Below, piece after piece: positions 7,710-16,131 of a DNA stretch of 49,740 bases (position 1 is its first letter; every line of letters begins with the position of its first letter). Below the pieces are notes generated by a model. It ran no database searches, was not told where the DNA came from, and worked only from the letters and a program-made list of their open reading frames with translations. Origin of the DNA: Oscillospiraceae bacterium (GTDB lineage Bacteria; Bacillota; Clostridia; Oscillospirales; Ruminococcaceae); contig JAGASN010000050.1 of the NCBI GenBank assembly GCA_017847875.1, forward strand, positions 1 through 49,740, read 5' to 3'. The translations under genes were made by a program, and so were the position numbers.

Positions 7710-8876
7710 ATGGATATTAAAATTTTTACTAAAATGCTGAAAGATCCGCATTTTACCGATTATAAAAAAATGAAATATAAATACAGCGAAAGTTTCGATG
7801 ATTTTATAAAAACGTTGGAAGAACTTTACCATAAAACTTTGCCGATTTTTGATTTTGAAGGGAACAACCTTGTTTATATTGAAAACCATTCGGCAATAAA
7901 ACAAAACACAGTAAAGCTGCTTTTAAAAACGCAGGATAAAAATTACGGAATCAAAGCCGCGGAGGAAGAAATAATTGCGACTTCCGCCATCGAAAATATA
8001 GATTTCAGCCGCGACAGCGTCCGCAACATCTTGAAAGGCCTGGCTCCGAAAGATGAACAGGAAAACAGAATCCTCGGAATGAAAAAGGGCCTTGAGTTTA
8101 TTTCAGATTCCGAAAACAAAATAACGGAAGAAAATCTCTATAAGCTCTATATGATGTCCGTCGGGGATTTTCTTCCCGAAGAGGACAGACTTGCCGAGGG
8201 AAAACTTTACCGTCACGATACGGTTTATGTTGTAAGCGATCATGTTGAACATTCCGGCCTTGACCATAAAAAAGTTCCGGAATTCATGTCCGCATTTATT
8301 GATTTTATAAACGCAGATGACGATATAAATGATCTCATAAAAGCGGCAATCATTCATTTTTACCTTGCGTATGTCCATCCTTATTTTGACGGAAACGGAC
8401 GTATGGCAAGACTTCTGCATCTTTGGTTCCTTGTTCAAAAAGGTTACCGTTCCACTCTGTTTGTTCCTTTTTCCAGCCAGATTGAGAAGAGCAGAAAAGC
8501 ATATTATAACGCTTTTACGCAGGTTGAAGAGAATAAAAAATATTGCGAAAAAGTTGACCCCACGCCGTTTATTCTGTATTTTATCAATGAAGTTTACAAC
8601 AAGATAAGCGAAGATTCCAATGTGGCGGAAACCTTATCCACATACGAAAATGCTTTTGCAAACGGAAAAATCACCGAAAAGGAAACAAGACTATGGAAGT
8701 TTGTTCTTTCTTTTTACGGAACCGAAGAATTTTCAACCAAACAGCTTGAAAAAGATTTCGGAGATGCTGCTTACGCCACAATCAGAGGTTTTGTTCTTAA
8801 ATTCGAAGAACTTGGCTTACTTTCTTCGGCAAAATACGGGGTAAGAGTAAAATATAAAGTTGTTTTAAAAAAATAA
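7710..8876 (+). CDS. Fic domain protein (probable AMP transferase)
   Basis: 388-residue Fic/DOC protein. The active-site loop at residues 223-234 reads HPYFDGNGRMAR, a full HPx[FY][DE]GNGRxxR motif, so NMP transfer (usually AMP from ATP to a protein hydroxyl) is expected. An inhibitory-helix motif, TSAIEN, at residues 91-96 precedes the Fic core, which is the class II arrangement with the [ST]xxxE[GN] motif inside the same chain. The C-terminal ~80 residues (RGFVLKFEELGLLSSAK) look like a winged helix, as in many stand-alone Fic proteins. Ribosome site AGGAGG lies six bases before the ATG. Single-gene unit with its own promoter and terminator; no separate antitoxin is visible. Target unknown. 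Confidence 0.92.
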   Translation: MDIKIFTKMLKDPHFTDYKKMKYKYSESFDDFIKTLEELYHKTLPIFDFEGNNLVYIENHSAIKQNTVKLLLKTQDKNYGIKAAEEEIIATSAIENIDFSRDSVRNILKGLAPKDEQENRILGMKKGLEFISDSENKITEENLYKLYMMSVGDFLPEEDRLAEGKLYRHDTVYVVSDHVEHSGLDHKKVPEFMSAFIDFINADDDINDLIKAAIIHFYLAYVHPYFDGNGRMARLLHLWFLVQKGYRSTLFVPFSSQIEKSRKAYYNAFTQVEENKKYCEKVDPTPFILYFINEVYNKISEDSNVAETLSTYENAFANGKITEKETRLWKFVLSFYGTEEFSTKQLEKDFGDAAYATIRGFVLKFEELGLLSSAKYGVRVKYKVVLKK

Positions 8877-8902
8877 ACTATATTGAGGCATATAAAGAAA
8901 AC

Positions 8903-8936
8903 AGCCCGTGCTCATTTTGAGCACGGGCCTCTTTTT
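8903..8936. terminator. Terminator between fic and the convergent hydrolase
   Basis: AGCCCGTGCTC (8903-8913), loop ATTTT, GAGCACGGGC (8919-8928), then CTCTTTTTT. It ends fic on the plus strand and may serve the hydrolase from the other side. Confidence 0.85.
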
Positions 8937-9733
8937 TACATTATTGAAATTATGCCTTCCACCGCCAATGCAAATTCCATCGGCAAATCATAGGCACAGT
9001 TGTGTTTTCCGGCGATGCGAATAAAAGGGAACGAGGAGTTTTCCGCAAGCATCTGCGTTGTTTTATAAATAAAATCTTCTCGGTGGGCATCTCCGGCGCA
9101 GAAAACGGCTTTAACGCTTTTCGGAATTTTCGGAGGAAGTTCTTTTGTGAAAGTTCCGGCGAATTCGTTTTTGATGAAAAACCGCATATTTTCTTCTTCC
9201 CGGAGCATCACTTCTTCGGATTTCGGCTTTGCGTTTTCGTCGCCGTTATCCATGAGAAGCAAAAATTTTGTCGCCCCTCTTCCGATTTTTCCCGCCGCAA
9301 CGAAAGCGTTTATTTTATCCGCTATTTCAAAAGCCTCGTGGTTTTCCGGAAGAAAAGCCATAGTCGGCGGTTCGTGGATTATCGCAAGGGAAACAAGTTC
9401 CGGATATTTGCTTGCAAGGCACATTGCAATAAGCGCACCGGCACTGCATCCGATAACCGTTACCGGTTCTTCCGGTGAAAACCTGCGGATAATTTCCGCC
9501 GCGTCATCCGCGGAATCTTCCAAAAAGCCGTTTCTGATTTCTCCGGAACTTCTGGAATATCCCCGGCGGTCATAGGTTATGACCTTGTGATTTTTTGCAA
9601 GGATTTCTGCCGTTTCGTCAAAAAAATCTGCGTCAACCGCCGCTCCGTGGATAAGCAAAATCGGCTTTCCTTCTCCGCGGATTTTGCAGAAAAGCGGCGC
9701 ACCGTTTATTTCAAAAATTCCTTCGGAATACAT
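8936..9733 (-). CDS. Alpha/beta-hydrolase
   Basis: 265-residue single-domain alpha/beta-hydrolase fold esterase-like enzyme. Oxyanion segment LLIHGAAVDADFF, strand-turn ITYDRRGYSRS, nucleophile elbow GCSAGA (GxSxG), late acid region AVFCAGDAHRED and catalytic His near GKHNCAYD. No signal peptide, so cytoplasmic. Start taken at the ATG at 9733, which has GGAGGGATTTT before it; the open frame extends six codons upstream without a ribosome site. It follows the OFA transporter unit across a hairpin, so it may be cotranscribed at reduced level. Substrate cannot be told from sequence. Confidence 0.8.
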   Translation of the reverse strand: MYSEGIFEINGAPLFCKIRGEGKPILLIHGAAVDADFFDETAEILAKNHKVITYDRRGYSRSSGEIRNGFLEDSADDAAEIIRRFSPEEPVTVIGCSAGALIAMCLASKYPELVSLAIIHEPPTMAFLPENHEAFEIADKINAFVAAGKIGRGATKFLLLMDNGDENAKPKSEEVMLREEENMRFFIKNEFAGTFTKELPPKIPKSVKAVFCAGDAHREDFIYKTTQMLAENSSFPFIRIAGKHNCAYDLPMEFALAVEGIISIM

Positions 9734-9754
9734 AAAATCCCTCCATAGCACTGA

Positions 9755-9780
9755 CGGACAGCCCCGAAAAGAGCTGTCCG
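9755..9780 (-). terminator. Hairpin between the small membrane protein and the hydrolase
   Basis: CGGACAGC (9755-9762) pairs with GCTGTCCG (9773-9780). No T-run follows on the minus strand, so it may attenuate or process the transcript, not fully terminate it. Confidence 0.45.
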
Positions 9781-9814
9781 CAGCATTTTATTGCAGAAAA
9801 GAAGTGAGAAGTTT

Positions 9815-10018
9815 TTAGTTTTTTTCGCTTTTTTTCATGTAGATAACAAGAGCAACAAGACTTCCTACCAGTCCGGAAAGGAGTCCGCTTATGCCGTTGT
9901 TGATTGCGTTTTCAATTGCGGTTTCCGGGAAAGGAATAAGAAACATTGCAGCTGCAAAACTGAGGATTGCGCCTGCTATTCCGGAAGGGATTGCGTTAAA
10001 AAGAGCTTTTTTGAACAT
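9815..10018 (-). CDS. Small two-helix membrane protein
   Basis: 67 residues with two hydrophobic stretches (about 10-30, GIAGAILSFAAAMFLIP, and 43-61, ISGLLSGLVGSLVALVIYM) and a lysine-rich end, MKKSEKN. AGGAGG precedes the ATG. It lies 15 bases after the OFA transporter stop, on the same strand. The glycine/alanine-rich helices suggest membrane packing with a partner, possibly the transporter, but no family is recognised. OFA genes are often accompanied by small membrane proteins of this sort; that link is inference. Confidence 0.7.
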   Translation of the reverse strand: MFKKALFNAIPSGIAGAILSFAAAMFLIPFPETAIENAINNGISGLLSGLVGSLVALVIYMKKSEKN

Positions 10019-10033
10019 ATTGTGTCCTCCTTT

Positions 10034-11257
10034 TTAATGGGTTGAGAGTTTCCTGAATATAAAAGAAAGAACGGCACCGGCAATCGCAAGAGCCATTGCC
10101 GCAAGAAATGCGGTCTGATAAGCACCGGCGGAAGCATAGATTTTGCTCATAATGGTGGGTCCGAAATAACCCGCCGCGGCAAAACCGATGAACATGATTC
10201 CGTAGTTGACGCTGTTGTTTCTTCCGCCGAACTGGGAAGCGGTGAATCCGGGATAAATCCCCATAATAGAACCGAAGCAAAGTCCGACAATGCAGACTCC
10301 GATATAGAAAGTCGCAACGCTTCCTTCGCCGGAAATAAACAGAAGACCAAGACCGAGAACGGAAACAAGGAATACTCCGAGAATTGTGTTGACGGAGCCG
10401 ATTTTATCGGAGATGAATCCCGCAAGAATTCTTCCGAGAGTATTGAACATTGCAAGGATGGAAACCGCAACAGCGGCTTCCGCGGCGGTCATTCCGATCA
10501 TGTTCTGTGCAACGGGAGAAGCCTGGGAAGTTACCATAAGTCCGGAAAAAGCTCCGCAGCAGAGCATAAGTATCATCACATAGAAAACCGGGTCTTTAAG
10601 CATTGTCTTCCAGTCCTTATCAACCGGAGCTTTTGCTCCTGCTTTCGGTTCGGGAGGATTCCAGCCTTCCGGTTTAAAACCTTTTGGGCATGCGGTGATG
10701 AAGAAGGCGGAAATGCAGATTATGACAAGCATTGCAGTGCCAAGGAGTTTGAACGCCATAGTAACGTCAAAATTATCGATAAGAGCGTTGGCAACTATCG
10801 GGATAATTACGGAACTGATTCCGTAGGAAGCTGTGGCGATTCCGCCAACAAGTCCCCGTTTATCCGGGAAGAATTTTACGGAGTTGGATACTGTGCATCC
10901 GTAAACCATTCCCACACCGAGTCCTACTCCGAGTCCATAGGTCAGAAGAAGCATTCCGATACTTTTTGCAAAGCCGGAAGCAATCATTCCGAGCCCGAAA
11001 AGGATTCCGCCGATGAAGATTACCCATTTCGGACCGATTTTATCGTTGATAAATCCGCCGGAAATCATGGTGATTGGTCCGACCGCGTTGGCAATGGTGA
11101 AGATTATAGCAAGGCCTGCAACTTCACTTCCGGTTACGGAAGAAAGATATGCCGCCATGGGGGTTGCAAAAACGCTCCAAGCATAAAGGGAACCGATACA
11201 AAGATTTATAAGGCAGGAAGCGGCAAGGATTATCCAGCGTTTTTTGGTAAGGCTCAT
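10034..11257 (-). CDS. OFA-family major facilitator transporter
   Basis: 407-residue, 12-helix MFS carrier of the oxalate/formate antiporter (OFA) family. N-terminal RWIILAASCLINLCIGSLYA with the family's characteristic LYAWSVF, loop motif GGFINDKIGPKWVIF (MFS motif A form) and GFISDKIGSVNTILG as its repeat in the second half. Substrate is likely a small mono- or dicarboxylate; oxalate cannot be assumed. It starts four bases before the end of buk (GAGG in the buk 3' end serves as ribosome site), so it is in the ptb-buk operon. A role in exporting or taking up a carboxylate linked to butyryl-phosphate chemistry is an inference from position. Confidence 0.85.
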   Translation of the reverse strand: MSLTKKRWIILAASCLINLCIGSLYAWSVFATPMAAYLSSVTGSEVAGLAIIFTIANAVGPITMISGGFINDKIGPKWVIFIGGILFGLGMIASGFAKSIGMLLLTYGLGVGLGVGMVYGCTVSNSVKFFPDKRGLVGGIATASYGISSVIIPIVANALIDNFDVTMAFKLLGTAMLVIICISAFFITACPKGFKPEGWNPPEPKAGAKAPVDKDWKTMLKDPVFYVMILMLCCGAFSGLMVTSQASPVAQNMIGMTAAEAAVAVSILAMFNTLGRILAGFISDKIGSVNTILGVFLVSVLGLGLLFISGEGSVATFYIGVCIVGLCFGSIMGIYPGFTASQFGGRNNSVNYGIMFIGFAAAGYFGPTIMSKIYASAGAYQTAFLAAMALAIAGAVLSFIFRKLSTH

Positions 11258-11260
11258 GGC

Positions 11261-12361
11261 TTAATCCTCAAAACCGGCCCAGCGGGGTTTTCCGGTATAA
11301 ACTTTCGCTTCCTCTTCGCCGGAAAGAACGCGGATCGCGCCGGCGGCCATTGCCTCGAGTTCAAATTCGCCCGGATATGCATAAACCGGAGCGATCCATT
11401 TGCAGGCTTCAGTAATCTGGTTAACAAGGTCTTCGCTGTGGACCATTCCGCCGCCGAGAAGGATTCCGTCAACTTCGCCTTTAAGAACGGTTGCCATGGA
11501 ACCGATGTATTTTATAATCTGATAAATCATTGCGTTCCATACTCTTTCAGCGGTTTTGTTGCCGGAAGCGGCAAGAGCAGTAACTTCTCTTGCGTCGGCG
11601 GTTCCAAGATGGGAAACAAATCCGCCGGTTCTGGTGCAAAGGGATTTTACTTCTTTAAGATCCTTGTCTTTCGCATAGCGGAGAAGTTCCGCAACCGGAA
11701 CAGCGCCGCATCTGGTGGGAGCCATTGGGCCTTCGCCGCCGACGATATCGTTGCCGTCTATCATTTTGCCTTTCTGATGAGCGGAAACGGAAATTCCGCC
11801 GCCGATATGGCAGACGATATAGTTGCAATCCTCATATTTTTTGCCTTCGGAAGCCGCGTGGCGGATTGCGGTTTCTTTAAGGTTAAGAGCGTGGAGATGT
11901 ACGTTTCTGTAAACGCCTTTAACACCGGTAACTCTCGCAAGGTCGCAGAGTTCGTCGGTATCCGGAGGGTTTACTACAAATGCGGGTTTGCCGAATTTTG
12001 CGGCAAATTCGTTTGCAAGCTGGCTTCCGAGGTTTGCGGGATGCTGAACTCCGTTTGCGCCGCGTCTTGCGTGGTCAAGAATGGTTTCGTCAACTCCGTA
12101 AACGCCGCCTTCCATTGCCATAAGACCGCCGCCTCTGCCTACGAATGCATCAACATCGGAAAGGTCTATATTGTTTTTTTCAAGAAGCTCGTTGATGGTA
12201 TCTCTTCTGTAAGGGAGCTGGTCGCTGATGGTTGCGTATTCTTTAAGGACAGCGGCATCATGTGCTACGTTTTCGGCAAAAAGGCATTTTTCGCCTTCAA
12301 AAAGACCGATTTTTGTGGAAGTGGAACCGGGGTTTATGGTAAGGATTTTATATTCGCTCAT
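11261..12361 (-). CDS. buk: Butyrate kinase
   Basis: Acetokinase-superfamily enzyme converting butyryl-phosphate and ADP to butyrate and ATP, the last energy-yielding step of classical butyrate fermentation. 366 residues, near the usual ~355. Phosphate-binding INPGSTSTKIGLFE at the N-terminus, VGRGGGLM, HPANLGSQLA, the adenosine loop CHIGGGISVSAHQKGKMIDG, then GAVPVAEL and LLGGGMVHSEDL. One base after ptb with GGGG as weak ribosome site. Branched or other short acyl-phosphates are also accepted by family members, so the physiological acid is not certain. Confidence 0.93.
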   Translation of the reverse strand: MSEYKILTINPGSTSTKIGLFEGEKCLFAENVAHDAAVLKEYATISDQLPYRRDTINELLEKNNIDLSDVDAFVGRGGGLMAMEGGVYGVDETILDHARRGANGVQHPANLGSQLANEFAAKFGKPAFVVNPPDTDELCDLARVTGVKGVYRNVHLHALNLKETAIRHAASEGKKYEDCNYIVCHIGGGISVSAHQKGKMIDGNDIVGGEGPMAPTRCGAVPVAELLRYAKDKDLKEVKSLCTRTGGFVSHLGTADAREVTALAASGNKTAERVWNAMIYQIIKYIGSMATVLKGEVDGILLGGGMVHSEDLVNQITEACKWIAPVYAYPGEFELEAMAAGAIRVLSGEEEAKVYTGKPRWAGFED

Positions 12362-12362
12362 T

Positions 12363-13361
12363 TTATTTTACCCCCTGTGCTCTTACGCAGCTCATGGCGA
12401 TGTTGCCGACCATTTCGGAAACGGGTGCGCCTCTGGAGCAGTCGCAGACAATTTTTGCAAAGCCCTGGAGCATCGGACCGTATGCATCGGCGTGTGCAAA
12501 CTGCTGAACAAGTTTTACGCCGACGTTGCCGACGTTGAGGTCCGGCCAGATTACGATATTTGCCTTACCGGCAACCCTGCTTTCCTTTTTGACTTTCTTT
12601 GCAGCAACTTTGGGGTTGATTGCGGAATCGAACTGGAATTCGCCGTCGATAGCAAGATCGGGTCTTCTTTCGTTTGCTATTTTTACCGCTTCAACAACTT
12701 TGTCAACAAGGGGACCTTCGCCGCTTCCGCAGGTGGAATAGGAAAGCATTGCACATCTGGGTTCCCATTCAACAAGGGAATGAACGGTATCGCATGCGGC
12801 GATTGCAATGCTTGCAAGCATATCGGAATCCGGGTTGGTGCAGACTGCGGAATCGCCGAAGCCGAGAAGCTGGCCTTCGCTGCCTTCATAACCGGGGATA
12901 TTGAAAATGCCGACACTGGAAATGGTGGAAACGCCTTCCTGAAGGCCGACTACCATCTGTCCTGCCATAATAACGTCGCCGGTGGAATGGGTAAGACCCG
13001 CAAAGGTTACGTCAACCATTCCGGTTGCCTGCATCATAAGAGCGGTGTACATGGGGTCTTTGGATTTGCGCTTCATGGTTTTTGCGCTGTTGAGGGGATA
13101 TTTTTCGCAGTAGTTTGCGATGAGTTTTTCAAGCCATTCTTCGTTGAAAGCATCAACAACGGTGATACCTTCGAGAGAAACGCCGAATTCTTCCGCGGCG
13201 TTTACGATTTCGTCTTCTTTGCCGATAAGGACGGAAACGCAGTAGCCTTTATCGGCGCATTCCCTTGCGGCAAGAAGAATTTTTTCTTCGGTTGCTTCCG
13301 GGAAAGCAACTCTCTGGGGAGCGGCTTTTGCACGCTCATAAATTTTTTCCATTATATCCAT
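12363..13361 (-). CDS. ptb: Phosphate butyryltransferase
   Basis: Catalyses butyryl-CoA plus phosphate to butyryl-phosphate and CoA, feeding buk. 332 residues after choosing the ATG at 13361 (MDIMEKIYERAKAAPQRVAF) because AAGGAGGAAAACAA lies directly before it; the open frame goes much further upstream but overlaps acpS in another frame. Family segments include FPEATEEKILLAARECADKG, VDVTFAGLTHSTGDVIMAG, and the C-terminal IVIWPDLNVGNVGVKLVQ and GPMLQGFAKIVCDCSRGAP characteristic of the PTA/PTB family. Transcribed with acpS upstream and buk downstream. Confidence 0.93.
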   Translation of the reverse strand: MDIMEKIYERAKAAPQRVAFPEATEEKILLAARECADKGYCVSVLIGKEDEIVNAAEEFGVSLEGITVVDAFNEEWLEKLIANYCEKYPLNSAKTMKRKSKDPMYTALMMQATGMVDVTFAGLTHSTGDVIMAGQMVVGLQEGVSTISSVGIFNIPGYEGSEGQLLGFGDSAVCTNPDSDMLASIAIAACDTVHSLVEWEPRCAMLSYSTCGSGEGPLVDKVVEAVKIANERRPDLAIDGEFQFDSAINPKVAAKKVKKESRVAGKANIVIWPDLNVGNVGVKLVQQFAHADAYGPMLQGFAKIVCDCSRGAPVSEMVGNIAMSCVRAQGVK

Positions 13362-13374
13362 TTTGTTTTCCTCC

Positions 13375-13758
13375 TTAAAGTTTTTCGGTGACCGCGAATG
13401 CGGAAACGATTTCGGTTTCGTGGGAAATTGAAATATGTATGACGTAATCCGTTCCGAAAACCGATTCAAAAGCTTCCTTCGTTTTTCCGAAAAGTTTTGA
13501 GCACGGTTTTCCGTCTTCGTCATCAATGATTTCGATTTCTCCGGGACGGAATTCGATTTTGCAGGCGCTTATGGATTTATAAACCGCCTCTTTTGCGGAA
13601 AAGCGCCCGGCAAAAAATTCGTGTCTTCTGCTTTGAGCATCTCCCTGAGCACGCTCCTTTTCCGTAAAAGCACGCAGAAGGAAAGGGTCGCCTTCGGAAA
13701 TTGCGGTTTCCGAAAGCCTTTTTACGTCAAAAATATCCGTTCCTATACCGATAATCAT
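13375..13758 (-). CDS. acpS: Holo-[acyl-carrier-protein] synthase
   Basis: Transfers 4'-phosphopantetheine from CoA to the serine of acyl carrier proteins. 127 residues, the usual AcpS length. IIGIGTDIFDVKRL carries the metal-binding Asp; FAGRFSAKEAVYKSI is the second signature with the catalytic Glu and Lys; HISISHETEIVSAFAV closes the fold. Start taken at the ATG at 13758 preceded by GAGG; a GTG three codons upstream is possible. Fourteen bases before ptb. Location in a ptb-buk operon near an acyl carrier protein gene is unusual and hints at a dedicated carrier. Confidence 0.92.
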   Translation of the reverse strand: MIIGIGTDIFDVKRLSETAISEGDPFLLRAFTEKERAQGDAQSRRHEFFAGRFSAKEAVYKSISACKIEFRPGEIEIIDDEDGKPCSKLFGKTKEAFESVFGTDYVIHISISHETEIVSAFAVTEKL

Positions 13759-13782
13759 TGTTTTCACCTCGTTTTTGGGTGC

Positions 13783-13820
13783 AAAAAGGGCAGCAGCCAG
13801 TTTTTTTGACCGCTGCCCTT
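13783..13820 (-). terminator. Terminator after the S15-type hydrolase gene
   Basis: On the minus strand AAGGGCAGC, loop, GCTGCCCTTTTT, downstream of the 13900-15672 gene and upstream of acpS. Confidence 0.75.
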
Positions 13821-13847
13821 CTCGTTGGGGATTATTATGTTTTGTCT

Positions 13848-13877
13848 GAGCACCGCACAGCGGTCCGCGCCGTGCTC
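13848..13877 (-). other. GAGCAC hairpin in the hydrolase 3' region
   Basis: GAGCAC (13848-13853) pairs with GTGCTC (13872-13877), just past the hydrolase stop. It shares the GAGCAC arm of other hairpins in this window. Confidence 0.45.
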
Positions 13878-13899
13878 AAACCGTTTTTATGCTGATTTA

Positions 13900-15672
13900 T
13901 CAGTCAAATCTGCCGTATTCGATATCGCCGTCAACATATTTGGGCGGAACAACGGGGATCTGGAGATAAGAATCGTATTTGCCGCCGGTATAGATGGAGG
14001 TATCGCCGTGGTTGTCGGTATCCCAGAAGAGAGGTTCGAACCAGCCTTCGCGGATATAATGACCTGCAACCTGGATACGGAGGGACTGGCCTTTGTGCCA
14101 GAAACGGCTGGAAGGAACGATTTCAACATCGACCGCAACAACTTCACCGGGCTGAATCTTTTCTTCTTTAAGATGGCTCTGGATGGGCTGGAAATCGGTG
14201 GATTTATCCGGGTCAAGAGCACGGTGGGAAATTCTCATCTTGCCCCAGGTGCCGGGATGAGGTTCGCCGAGAACATCGGTGGGAAGCCATTCGCCTTTGG
14301 TATTGAGTTTCTGGATGTTGATGAACATATCCGCATCGTTATATTCCTCTGCGGTTACCCACATATGGAGTTTCATATAGCCGGTGATTTCAACGTCTTC
14401 GGTGAATTTGATATCGAAGTTGGTTACGCCGGTGTTGCCGTCATAGCTGACTTTACTTTCGGCTTCAACAGGATTCCAGGAAAGAGCGCCGTTTGCGGCA
14501 TCGAGGTAAAGTTTTTTATACTGGGTGCGTTTGAGCGGGAAGGTCTGTTCGGGACGGTCTTTTGCGTAAAGGAATTCGTGTGCGTCCTGAACTTCAAGAC
14601 GTACTCTCGGGGTGGATTCCCAGCAGTTGTGGATATCTTTGAGGTAACGCTCAAAGAAGAGCTCAAGCTCTGCAAGATGCTCTTTGTTATAGCCGTCCGG
14701 CCATTCAAATTCACGGTGTGCTCTCATCCATTTTTTCTTGGATTTGATTTTTCTGAAGCCCTGGAATGCTCCGCGGAGATGGAAGTGGTTCCAGCATGCG
14801 GTGCAATATACCGGGATTTTGATTTTTTCGAACTGCGGAATTTTGTCTTCCCAATATGCGTTCATAAGAGGAGATCTTTCTGCCATGGCAACCATGTCGT
14901 CAACTTTGTTTTCGCTGGTGATGGAGCTTACGATGAATTCGTTGAATGCGATTGCGGGAACGCCGCCTTCGAACATAGATTCACGGTAAATGTCGGAAGT
15001 TCCTTCCCAGGGCGCGATACATGCAAGGTGCGGCGGCTGCTGTGCTGCAATTCTCCACTGGCTCATTGCAACTGCGGAGTTACCGCCCATACCGATTTTG
15101 CCGTTGCACCAGGGCCGCTGTGCAAGCCATTCGATTACGTCATAACCGTCACGGGCTTCCTGAGTTCCGAAGCAGCAAACGTCGCCTTCGGAATGGCCTA
15201 CGCCGCGAGGGTCGATGTTGATGATTGCGTAATCTTTATAGCACCAATAGAGCGGGTCGGTGGATTCGAATTTGGTGAGTTTGGAAACAGTTCCGGGTGC
15301 AACACCCATGATCTGCCATTCGCTCATTCCTTCGCCGGGGCGTTTTCCATAGAAGCTCCAGGAAAGGATTGCGGGAATACCGACTTTATCTTTCGGACGG
15401 AAAATATCGATATAAATGTTAACACCGTCGCGAAGCGGAACTTTAACATCCTGTTCGCAGATGATTCCGGGTGCGCATTCATAAGTTCTGGGGTTGAGGT
15501 CGGGGCAAACGCCCATTCCCATGGAGTTCATTCCGGGGCCGCCTGCATCGCGGTTTTCGGATCTGGGGTCAACAGGGGTTTTACCCTGGCGGTAAACAGT
15601 TTCCATTTCAACGCCGTTGAAGGTTTCAATTTTGGTGGATCTGATAGGTTCGGGCATTCCGGGCATAGGCAT
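13900..15672 (-). CDS. CocE/NonD-type hydrolase (peptidase S15 fold)
   Basis: 590-residue X-Pro dipeptidyl-peptidase/cocaine-esterase family protein. After a ~70-residue proline- and glycine-rich leader (no signal peptide), VPLRDGVNIYIDIFRP begins the alpha/beta-hydrolase domain. INIDPRGVGHSEG is the family turn and IGMGGNSAVAMSQW holds the probable nucleophile Ser199. The C-terminal jelly-roll (from about 385, with VEITGYMKLHMWV and SSRFWHKGQSLRIQVAGHY) is the X-Pro C domain. GGAGG precedes the ATG. It is 52 bases downstream of a carrier-protein gene, on the same strand. An acyl ester or thioester substrate delivered by that carrier is conceivable but unproven; peptidase or amidase activity is equally possible. 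Confidence 0.85.
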   Translation of the reverse strand: MPMPGMPEPIRSTKIETFNGVEMETVYRQGKTPVDPRSENRDAGGPGMNSMGMGVCPDLNPRTYECAPGIICEQDVKVPLRDGVNIYIDIFRPKDKVGIPAILSWSFYGKRPGEGMSEWQIMGVAPGTVSKLTKFESTDPLYWCYKDYAIINIDPRGVGHSEGDVCCFGTQEARDGYDVIEWLAQRPWCNGKIGMGGNSAVAMSQWRIAAQQPPHLACIAPWEGTSDIYRESMFEGGVPAIAFNEFIVSSITSENKVDDMVAMAERSPLMNAYWEDKIPQFEKIKIPVYCTACWNHFHLRGAFQGFRKIKSKKKWMRAHREFEWPDGYNKEHLAELELFFERYLKDIHNCWESTPRVRLEVQDAHEFLYAKDRPEQTFPLKRTQYKKLYLDAANGALSWNPVEAESKVSYDGNTGVTNFDIKFTEDVEITGYMKLHMWVTAEEYNDADMFINIQKLNTKGEWLPTDVLGEPHPGTWGKMRISHRALDPDKSTDFQPIQSHLKEEKIQPGEVVAVDVEIVPSSRFWHKGQSLRIQVAGHYIREGWFEPLFWDTDNHGDTSIYTGGKYDSYLQIPVVPPKYVDGDIEYGRFD

Positions 15673-15724
15673 GGTTAAATCCTCCTTTTAATATTAAAGA
15701 AATGAATAAATATACTTTTATATG

Positions 15725-15973
15725 TTATTCTTCACAAAGCTCTTCGATGTAATCTGCCGCAAGTCCGATGGTGGGGCAGCGGCGGAAACGCATGAAGGAA
15801 ATTTCAACGTCAAACTCATCTTCAAGGAAGTTGGTCATCTGGGAAACGTTTCCGGATCTTGCGCCGAGGTCTTCGATAAAACGGGTATCCTCATTGATTT
15901 CTTCGGGCTTTTTGCCGAAAAGAACACAGCATCTTTCGATGATTTTTTCAACAGCCTGTTCGCGTACAGTCAT
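15725..15973 (-). CDS. Acyl carrier protein with atypical serine motif
   Basis: 82 residues, acidic, four-helix carrier protein (MTVREQAVEKIIERCCVLFG). The phosphopantetheine site, normally DSL, reads LGARSGN with Ser40 as the attachment residue; the Asp is Arg and the Leu is Gly. The rest (QMTNFLEDEFDVEISFMRFR then CPTIGLAADYIEELCEE) fits the family. GGAG precedes the ATG. It leads a unit with the S15-type hydrolase, and acpS sits 2 kb further on. It is unlikely to be the fatty-acid-synthesis ACP, given the changed motif and setting. Confidence 0.85.
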   Translation of the reverse strand: MTVREQAVEKIIERCCVLFGKKPEEINEDTRFIEDLGARSGNVSQMTNFLEDEFDVEISFMRFRRCPTIGLAADYIEELCEE

Positions 15974-16098
15974 TTTGCATTACTCCTTTTCAAAAAGTTT
16001 TCAGGTATCCCTTGATACCGACAATAATATTGTATATAATATTTTTGACCGAAACAATGTAGCCAAAAACAAAGTTTGAAGGTAAAATTGCATTTCAA

Positions 16099-16116
16099 TT
16101 TGTGAGCGCTCACAAA
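16099..16116. promoter_or_regulatory. Perfect palindrome identical in core to the symmetric lac operator
   Basis: TTTGTGAGCGCTCACAAA, an 18-base perfect palindrome whose 16-base core TTGTGAGCGCTCACAA equals the ideal LacI operator. It lies three bases before the GGAGG of the PucR-type gene, so a bound repressor could block transcription, or the RNA hairpin could hide the ribosome site. Confidence 0.7.
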
Positions 16117-16131
16117 ACGGAGGTGTTCTTT

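Noticed and set aside
11438..15678. Long plus-strand frames opposite buk, ptb and the S15-type hydrolase (366, 387 and 617 codons)
   Set aside because: Antisense shadows caused by biased codon use in well-supported minus-strand genes; Cys/Phe/Gly-rich, no families, no ribosome sites.
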